From Clostridiales bacterium (lineage in GTDB: Bacteria > Bacillota > Desulfitobacteriia > Desulfitobacteriales > Desulfitobacteriaceae): 17,116 nt of DNA. The DNA is taken from assembly GCA_027357125.1 (NCBI GenBank), contig DAHVVW010000004.1, positions 1 through 17,116 on the forward strand, written 5' to 3'. Shown one piece after another: positions 1 to 8,200 of this stretch. The position numbers were made by a program, and so were the translations under genes. Under the pieces are notes generated by a model. The model saw nothing but the letters and a program-made list of their open reading frames with translations. It was not told the origin of the DNA and made no database searches. Position 1 is the first letter of the stretch, and each line of letters starts with the position of its first letter.

Positions 1-2076
1 GGTAAAAAGAGTAGCTCTGGCTCCAAAACCGGTTTTGCCAAAAAGAGAGCAGGGTCGTCAAAGAGCCAAAGGTATACTGAAATAGTGGAAAAGAAAATTA
101 CCATTCCCGGTGGCAAGCTGGTCACGTTAAAGGGATTTGAGAAATATTTCTCTTCTCCGGACTGGCCTGAGCTTAAGGGAGAGAGTTCGGTCCAAGAAAG
201 CATGTCTGAACTGGGGCGTGATTTTCCATCTTATTTTGGGGAAGGGCAAAAACCTATACCTAAGTTATCTCCCAAGCTTACAGCCTTGCATGGGATGAAG
301 GACTATTTTTCGACGGTAGACCTGGAGGTCATAGAGGAATCCCAAGATGCAGGCATACCTATGCAAATACATGATGAGGAAAGCTTAGGTGCTCGCGAAA
401 CTGCCTCTGCCCAATACGCGGCGGAATATTTACCTAACATAGACTTAAGTGAGAAACAATTAGCGAGTGAGTGTTTAATATTAAACGATATAGCTCGTCC
501 GGATTTAGTGGCGGCTAGTAATTTAAGTATCAAGGACTTAAGTGTGATGGACTTAGGAGCTAAGGACTTTGACATTAAGGGTTTGGGTGCCGAGGACATA
601 GGCGTAGCCGGTCAGGTAGCGAAATTGGTGCAGAAGATTCAGAACGTGAATCCAAACCCTAATACGCGCAAGTGGCAGCTCCCGGGGCCAGAGCTGATGG
701 AACCATTTTCTCCGGTTATGAGAGATAGTGTTCTTGACAACAGCCCGCACCAACTGGAAGGATTGCTGCAAGATTTCGGCATTAAGGCGAAGGTAATCAG
801 GGTGCACAGGGGACCGGTTATCACCCGGTATGAGTTAGCCCCTGCTCCCGGAGTTAAGGTAAGCAGAATTGTCAATTTAGCTGATGACATTGCCCTCTCT
901 CTGGCAGCAAGGGATGTACGCATTGAGGCCCCGATTCCGGGAAAATCCGCGATTGGCATCGAAGTGCCTAATAAAGAGCCCCAGGTCGTGGGTTTCCGGG
1001 AGGTCCTAGAAACGGAGTTTTTCCAAGAGAATTCCTCACACCTTAAGATAGCTTTAGGCAAAGACATTGGCGGGCAGCCGGTTGTAGGAGACTTGGGCAA
1101 AATGCCGCACTTGCTGGTAGCGGGCGCGACTGGGGCTGGGAAAAGTGTGTGTATCAGCGCTATTATTAATTCAATTCTCTACAACTCCACTCCCGCTCAG
1201 GTGAAGTTTCTCCTGATCGATCCCAAAGTGGTGGAATTGAGTCTTTATAATGGAATTCCGCACCTCGTGGCCCCGGTCGTCACCGACCCAAAGCGGGCTG
1301 CTGCTGCTCTAAAATGGCTCGTTAAAGAAATGGAAGCCCGCTACGAATTATTTGCTCAGACTGGGGTTCGCGATATTGAGCGCTACAACCGTCTGCAGGA
1401 GGGCGGGCAGGACACTCCGGCGTTGCCGTTGATTGTAGTAATTATCGATGAACTGGCTGACCTGATGCTGGTGGCAGGGGAAGTGGAAGAAACTATTTGC
1501 CGCCTGGCGCAAATGGCACGCGCGGCCGGTATTCATCTCGTGCTTGCGACCCAGCGCCCGTCTGTAGATGTGATTACGGGTTTAATCAAGGCTAATATTC
1601 CAAGCCGGATTGCCTTTGCTGTCAGCTCGCAGATTGACTCGCGCACTATTCTGGACAGTGCCGGCGCCGAAAAACTGTTGGGCCGAGGGGATATGCTGTT
1701 TTCACCGCAAGGGTTAAACAAGCCGTTACGGGTTCAAGGATGCTTGGTCAAGGATGAAGAGGTACAGAGGATTATCAAGTACTGGCGGGATCAGGGCAAA
1801 CCGGAGTATCTCGCTGTTGAGTCTACCTTTAATGAGAGTGTGGCCCGCGCCGGGGACACGGGAGAGGATGATTTATTCGGGGAAGCCGGACGCCTAATTA
1901 TTGGCACAGGGATGGCTTCAGTCTCTTTTTTGCAGAGAAGGCTTAAAATCGGGTATGCACGCGCAGCCCGCTTAATGGATATGCTTGAAGAGCAGGGGGT
2001 TGTAGGAGGGTACGAAGGGAGCAAACCACGCCAAGTTCTGATTAGCATAGAAGAATTCGAAGAACGCTTTGGGTAA
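1..2076 (+). CDS. ftsK: FtsK/SpoIIIE-type DNA translocase, 5' end outside window
   Basis: Hexameric ATP-driven double-stranded DNA pump acting at the division or sporulation septum. The frame is open back to base 1, reading through a Lys/Ser-rich stretch, so the GTG at 85 is internal; the N-terminal membrane domain lies off the left edge. Visible order: a long linker of about 220 residues (1-660), the alpha domain (about 660-1080), then the RecA-like motor with Walker A GATGAGKS at 1123-1146 and Walker B LIVVIIDE ending at 1452. A winged-helix gamma domain (about 1867-2043, with [11 protein letters not shown] and the Gln-Arg-Arg region) is the part that reads polarity sequences such as KOPS/SRS in known homologues. 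The linker holds a duplicated YFS motif (118-162, 277-321) and tandem pentads (517-606). The sequence does not separate a vegetative FtsK from a sporulation SpoIIIE. Family assignment is near certain; the symbol is generic. Confidence 0.96.
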   Translation, partial: GKKSSSGSKTGFAKKRAGSSKSQRYTEIVEKKITIPGGKLVTLKGFEKYFSSPDWPELKGESSVQESMSELGRDFPSYFGEGQKPIPKLSPKLTALHGMKDYFSTVDLEVIEESQDAGIPMQIHDEESLGARETASAQYAAEYLPNIDLSEKQLASECLILNDIARPDLVAASNLSIKDLSVMDLGAKDFDIKGLGAEDIGVAGQVAKLVQKIQNVNPNPNTRKWQLPGPELMEPFSPVMRDSVLDNSPHQLEGLLQDFGIKAKVIRVHRGPVITRYELAPAPGVKVSRIVNLADDIALSLAARDVRIEAPIPGKSAIGIEVPNKEPQVVGFREVLETEFFQENSSHLKIALGKDIGGQPVVGDLGKMPHLLVAGATGAGKSVCISAIINSILYNSTPAQVKFLLIDPKVVELSLYNGIPHLVAPVVTDPKRAAAALKWLVKEMEARYELFAQTGVRDIERYNRLQEGGQDTPALPLIVVIIDELADLMLVAGEVEETICRLAQMARAAGIHLVLATQRPSVDVITGLIKANIPSRIAFAVSSQIDSRTILDSAGAEKLLGRGDMLFSPQGLNKPLRVQGCLVKDEEVQRIIKYWRDQGKPEYLAVESTFNESVARAGDTGEDDLFGEAGRLIIGTGMASVSFLQRRLKIGYARAARLMDMLEEQGVVGGYEGSKPRQVLISIEEFEERFG
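118..321 (+). repeat. Duplicated 15-residue YFS motif in the FtsK linker
   Basis: Two segments, 118-162 and 277-321, encode [15 protein letters not shown] and [15 protein letters not shown]. Seven of 15 positions are identical (L, L, G, Y, F, S, D) and most others are conservative. They sit 53 codons apart in otherwise low-complexity linker. A weaker third version may occur near 412-450 (AEYLPNIDL). Conservation inside a linker suggests a short binding motif present in two copies; the partner is unknown. Confidence 0.6.
517..606 (+). repeat. Six tandem 15-bp coding repeats in the FtsK linker
   Basis: Six consecutive five-codon units start at 517, 532, 547, 562, 577 and 592. Encoded units include [10 protein letters not shown] and KDFDI; position 2 is mostly Asp (also Asn, Gly) and position 3 is always Leu, Phe or Ile. 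At DNA level the units at 532, 547 and 562 share a [A]NGGACTT core. The pattern resembles the A(D/N)LxX pentapeptide-repeat fold, but six units are few. An upstream unit with the sequence PDLVA (around 500-514) and a downstream one at 607-621 may be decayed copies. Confidence 0.7.
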
Positions 2077-2081
2077 ATACA

Positions 2082-2110
2082 GGAGCTGCAGCAGGCAGCT
2101 TCTTTTTTTT
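2082..2110 (+). terminator. Intrinsic terminator after ftsK
   Basis: Eight-pair stem: GGAGCTGC (2082-2089) pairs with GCAGCTTC (2095-2102), including one G-T wobble, with a 5-nt loop, followed directly by eight T residues (2103-2110). It begins 6 nt past the ftsK stop codon and is a classic Rho-independent signal. Confidence 0.92.
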
Positions 2111-2203
2111 GGTGCGCCCTGATCGTACACGGGCCCTTATCGGTCAAGAGGGCTGTAAAGACGAGCTTAGAATATCCTTACGCATGAAGCGGACAGAAAT
2201 GGT

Positions 2204-2209
2204 TATAAT
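2204..2209 (+). promoter_or_regulatory. Candidate -10 box for the glucan synthase gene
   Basis: A perfect TATAAT lies 42 nt upstream of the ATG at 2252, and a promoter is expected here because ftsK ends in a strong terminator. No good -35 is found at 16-18 bp spacing; the nearest weak match is TTACGC (2178-2183) at 20 bp. The gene may depend on an activator or another sigma factor. Confidence 0.4.
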
Positions 2210-2251
2210 TCATAAAGGTGACAAATCCTAGAATCAAATTGGAGAGATCCT

Positions 2252-5200
2252 ATGAGTTTAAGTTTAACGCTAGAGGATAGGCCTTTGCGCGACATTATCC
2301 TTAACCGCGATGATCTATTGCAGCATGCCTTGGAAATAGCCCGCTTTCATGTCCATACCGGCAAAGGAAAACTGAGCAAATCATTACTCCCGCGGATGCG
2401 CGCGAACATGCGCTTTCTCCAGGAAGCTCATGCGGAAATTGCAGACTATGTTGAGCGCACCCGGGAAATGGTACCTGCTGCGGAATGGTTCCTTGATAAT
2501 TACTATATCATTAAGGATCTCAGACAGGAAATTCTGCGTTCCCTGCCCCGCCGCTATGAAAAAGAATTGCCGCCCCTGGCTGCTGGGATATACCAAGGGT
2601 TTCCACGGGTATATGCCCTGATGATCGAACTGATTGAGCATACAGACAGCCAATTAAAAAGAGAAGTTTTGAAGGATTTTATAAACAGCTACCAGTCGGA
2701 GATACCCTTATCTAGCGGGGAATTATGGGCTCTTCCCATAATGTTGCGCGTTGTTCTGATAGAGAATATACGACGGCTTGTTGAACAAATACTTTATACG
2801 CAAAACGAGCGGGAAGCAGCAGATAAATGGCTGAATCCTTTTTTTAATATTGAGCGAGATGGGGAGCAATGGGAGGAAATTTTAGCAAAATCGGAACCAA
2901 AGCATGAGATTTCTTCCGCTTATGCCGAAAGGCTGGCCCGTTGCCTGCGGGAGTGGGGAGTTGACGGGCTGCCGCTTTGGCGCTGGTTAGACAAAACTGC
3001 CGACAAAGAGGATACTTCCATCGAAGAACTTGCAAAGCTTGAGCGCCAGCGCCAGGCTATGTGCCAAGTTTCGATGGGGTATGCTATTACTTCCTTGCGT
3101 TTTTTGGCAGAGGAAAACTGGCCCCGTTTTTTTGAAGAAGTGAGTCCGGTGCAAGAGATCCTGGAACAAGACCCAAGCGGTGTCTATGGGCAAATGGATT
3201 TTGACTCCCGCGACGGCTACCGGCATGAAATAGAAAAACTGGCACGGCGCTTTGGAATATCTGAATTAAAGGTGGCCAGGGAAATTGTGGAGAGGGCGCG
3301 GAGAGCTTCAGACGCTGGAGATGATGGAGCAGCAGCCCATGTAGGATACAGTGTGATTGGCCGGGGCCGCCCCCTCTTGGAACGGGATCTGGAGCAAGAG
3401 TGGGGGAGTATTCACCGTTTCTGGTGCCAGGTAAGACGTTGGGTTCGTAATCAGCCTGAGACAGCGTATTTCGGTGGGATAGTCTTTATAATGCTGATTT
3501 TAGGCTATCCTTTCCTAAACTATGCTCTGAAGCATGGGACTCCCGCCACTGTACTCTTAGTAGTGCTGGCGGTGATTATCCCCTTAAGTTCGTTAGCCAT
3601 ACCTTTAGTTAACTGGGTTGTGTCTCAACTTCTAAATCCTGCTTTTTTCCCGAAACTTGAGCTAGGGCAGGGAATAGGTGCAGAGTTGCGTACAATCGTA
3701 GCTGTTCCCACTCTCCTGCCAAATGTCTCGCGTGTGCAGGAACTATTGGATCAATTGCAAGTGCATTTTCTGGCCAACCAAGACCCTCATTTACATTTTG
3801 CTCTTCTAGGGGATTTTACGGATGCTCCGGCTAAGGAGATTCCGGAAGATCAGGATATTTTACAAGCAGCCATAGATGGGATTAAAGCCTTAAACAAAAA
3901 GCATGGGCAAGACCGTTTCTTCTTCTTGCACAGGGAAAGGCAATGGAACCCTGCGGAAGGAGTATGGATGGGGTGGGAAAGAAAGAGAGGGAAGCTGCTC
4001 GAATTTAACAAACTGCTTCAGCACGAGGAGTCAACCAGTTATCACGTTAAAATTGGTGATCTTGCTGTTCTTCCGCACATCCGCTATGTAATTACGCTTG
4101 ACAGTGATACTCAGCTCCCACGCGGAAGTGCGCGCAAACTAATCGGCACAATCGCTCATCCTTTACATAAACCGCGTTTGAGCGAGGACAATACCCGAGT
4201 GGTCGAGGGCTATGCGATCCTGCAGCCGCGCATCGGCGTCTCGATTCCGAGTGCAGGAGCATCTTTCTTTGCCCGTGTGTTTGCCGGCAAAGGAGGAGTT
4301 GACCCTTACACTACGGCAGTGTCAGACGTTTATCAGGATCTTTTCCGAGAAGGGAGTTTCACTGGCAAAGGGATTTATGATGCTACCGTCTTTCAGCAAG
4401 TTACGGGCGCAGCTTTTCCGGAAAATACTATTCTGAGCCATGATCTGATTGAGGGGATTTATGCCAGGACTGCATTAGTAACGGATGTCGAGCTGGTGGA
4501 CGGGTACCCTGCCAAACTTCACGCTTATATGCGAAGATTACATCGTTGGGTAAGAGGGGATTGGCAGATCTTGCCTTGGTTGTTCAAGCCCCTGCCGGTA
4601 ATTGCACGTTGGAAGATCTTCGACAATCTGCGCCGCAGCATCGAAGCTCCGGCCCATATACTCCTGATTATGCTGGCGTTTACAGTGCTCCCAGGGAATG
4701 CTTGGGTTTGGGTAGGATTAGTCCTGTTAAACTTATTCTGGTCAGCCCTGCTGCATGTGCTAAGCATGATTTTTACCCGGGGTGAAATGAAAAATGAGCT
4801 AAAGGAAATCCTGATTCAAGGCTTGTTGCTTCTGGTATTTTTGCCATATCAGGCCTATACGGAATTGGATGCGGTTATACGCAGCCTCACGCGCCATTAC
4901 TTTACTCACCGCAAGCTGTTGGAGTGGGAGACGGCGGCAGCAACTGACCGCCGCCTTAATTTAAGCTTAAAAACTTCGTGGCGTTTAATGTGGCCGGCCC
5001 TAGCGGGAGTTTTGGTCTATTTTGTGCTTACCCTTAGTTTTAAAGCGGCCCAAGCCTGGCAATTTATGCCGCTGGCTGGTTTGTGGGCTAGCTCTCCATG
5101 GGTAGCTTATCGCATCAGTTTGCCGATATTAAAAGAGCAGGTAACCCTTGCACCTGATGAAGGGCTGCGTTTGCGCCGGTATGCGCGCAAGATTTGGGCG

Positions 5201-8200
5201 TTCTTTGCTGACTATGTCAATGAGCAAGAGAATTGGCTCCCTCCTGACAATGTCCAGCTCAACCCGCCCAATGGGGTAGCCCACAGAACTTCCCCTACCA
5301 ACATTGGACTGGCTCTACTTGCTAACTTGGCAGCGAGGGATCTTGGCTATATCTCTGTAAGCCAAATGTATGTGCGTCTTGACAATACCCTAAGCGTATT
5401 GGAAAGGCTGGAGCGCTGGCAGGGACATTTTTATAATTGGTATGATACGCTAAAGCTAACTCCGCTCGTCCCTCACTATGTTTCTACGGTAGACAGCGGC
5501 AATTTGGTTGTTTACTTGATTACCCTGAAAAACGGACTTGAAGAAAGTTTAAGCAAACCCCTGCTCACTTTGGATTTGGTGCGCGGTTTAGAGGATAGTT
5601 ATACTTTACTTAAGGAACACTTGGAGCAAGATCAAGGGGAAGCTGCCACTGTCCTTAGTTCAAAGCTCAGGCCTTTTGCCCAAGCCCTAGAGGAGATTAT
5701 TTCTCTTGAAGGCCTTGAACCCCTGTTCTGGTATGGACTGCTGCAAAAATGGCCAGCAACTGTCCCGGATCAAGTAGGGGGGGAAGTGTTGTATTGGCTC
5801 AACCAGTTAGAGAGCATGGTTTCAGCTTTCCGCCTCGAAATGGAAGAACTCTATCCTTGGCTTGCACATGAGCAGGAAACTCTGCCACCGGACGTAAATC
5901 AAGAGCTGAGCCTACTCGAATTAGAAGTTAAGTATAGGTCTTTGTCGGAAGTTGAGAGCGGCAATATTAAACTTGGACTTAAGAAGGTAGAGAGCCTGCT
6001 GACGCAGGCGCGCGGCCTGCAGCAGCGTCTCAATACTCTGGCACAAGATACTGACTTTACTCCCCTGTTCGATAAAGAGCGGCAACTATTTTCTATTGGC
6101 TATCGCATCACGGATGGCGCTTTAGATAGGTCTTATTATGATCTTCTGGCTTCAGAAGCGCGCCAGGCCAGTTTTATTGCCATTGCCAAAGGAGAAATTC
6201 CGCAAAGCCACTGGTTTCGCTTGGGACGTTCGATGACGCGCGTGCACGCGCAAAGGACGTTGGTGTCATGGAGCGGGACGATGTTTGAATTTCTAATGCC
6301 ACTGCTGGTGATGCGCAATTTCGAGGGAACATTATTGGACGAAACCTATGCGTCCGTGGTTGAAGTCCAACGCCATTATGCCAGTGAAAAACAGGTTCCA
6401 TGGGGAATTTCCGAATCAGGTTTTTATGCTTTTGATGCTCACTTGAATTATCAATATAAAGCGTTTGGGATTCCGGGGCTTGGACTTAAAAGGGGTTTGA
6501 AAGAAGATTTGGTCATTGCGCCCTATGCAAGCTTCTTGGCCTTGCTGGTTTCTTCCGGAGAGGCTTTGCACAACCTTCAGAGTATGGAAAGTAAAGGTTT
6601 TGGCGGGCGTTACGGATTATATGAAGCAATCGACTATACCCATGAACGGGTTCCGGTGGAGCGCCAGTACCGGATTGTCCAAAGCTACATGGCTCACCAT
6701 CAGGGTATGAGCTTGCTGGCACTTACGAATGTCTTAACAGGGAACAACATGCAAAGACGCTTCCATTCAGAAGCAATTGTTCAAGCTACAGAACTGATTT
6801 TACAAGAGAGGCTTCCCGCTAAGAACATTTTCTCCGTTACGGAGGAGCGGAGTTCCTATGTGGCTAAAAAACAGCCTACTTCGCTTGACGGAAAGAACCA
6901 TCTCACACTCACTGGGAGCGAAACCGCAATCCCGGTAACGCATTTTCTATCCAATGGGAAGTATGCAGTCATGCTAACAAATGCTGGATCAGGTTACAGC
7001 CGCTGGAAAGACATTGCTGTTTCGCGTTGGCGCTCCGATGTGACTAGGGATAACTGGGGTATGTATTTTTATATTCAGAACTTAAACTCGGGAGCTGTCT
7101 GGTCTGCGACCAAGCAACCATTTGGGGAGGAAGGGGACGAGTATAAGATTACCTATGCTCCGGACAGGGTCGAGTTTTTCCGTAAGGACGGAAACATCGC
7201 TACCCGGATGGAGATTGTGGTCTCACCCGAAGACCAGGTGGAAATCCGCCGCTTGTGCTTGACCAATCATAGTAGTCATGACCGGATTTTAGAAATAACA
7301 AGCTATTTCGAAGTGGTCCTGGCAGGGATGAACGAGGATTTAGCCCATCCGGCTTTTGGCAACTTGTTTATTCAAACAGAATTTTCCCATCAGGCTTTGC
7401 TTGCTTCGCGCCGTCCGCGCCGTGAAGACCAGACGCGGCTGTGGCTTATGCATACTGTTGCAACTGAAGGCGAGAATATTGGGGCTCTCCAGTATGAAAC
7501 AGACAGGGCGCGTTTTCTTGGGCGGGGACGAAATCTGGGGGGGCCATTGGCTTTGGAGCCCAATCATCCTCTGACTAACACGGACGGAGCAGTCCTTGAT
7601 CCGATCATGAGTTTGAGGCAGCGCGTACGCATTAAGGCCGGCCAGACCGTGAAAGTGTCATTTTCAGTTGGGGTTGGAGAGTCGCGCGCCGAAGTGATCA
7701 CGCTCGCGGAAAGATACCGGGATGCCGCGGCGGTCAACCGCGCCTTTGAATTGACCTGGACACAAAGCCAGATGGAGCTTAGGCATTTGAATCTCAGCCC
7801 GGCTATGGCTAATTTGGCTTCGAATGTTGCAGGGCAACTCCTCTATTTAAGCCCGGCCCGAAGTGAAATTGGAGAGTATTTAATTAAAAATCAAAAAGGT
7901 CAGTCCGCACTCTGGCCTTACGCAATTTCGGGAGACCTACCGGTTATTTTGGCTGTAATCCAGGAAAGTGAGCATTTATCACTGGTGCGCCAGCTCTTAA
8001 CTTTGCATGAGAATTGGAGAATGAAAGGGCTGAAAACTGATTTAGTCATTGTGAACGAAGACCCCAGCGGCTATGTTGAATCTCTCAATGATTCCCTGCG
8101 TGACCTTGTTCTCTCCGGGCACGCTCATTTGAGCAGCCCTGGCGGGGTCTTCCTCTTAAAGAAAGACAATCTCCCTGCGGAGGATCTCACTCTTTTATAT

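Noticed and set aside
85..87. GTG at 85 as the start of the FtsK gene
   Set aside because: The frame is open to base 1 and encodes plausible linker; an FtsK without its membrane domain starting here is less likely than a gene cut by the window edge.
639..1100. 153-codon reverse-strand open frame inside ftsK
   Set aside because: It opposes the conserved FtsK alpha domain, has no ribosome binding site or recognisable protein features, and is a coding shadow. The other reverse frames inside ftsK and the glucan synthase were rejected for the same reason.
2112..2160. Possible second structured element (GGGCCC palindrome, GCCCT/AGGGC) upstream of the glucan synthase
   Set aside because: Pairing is only about 5 bp with a long loop and no T-tract, and no known leader class is recognised.
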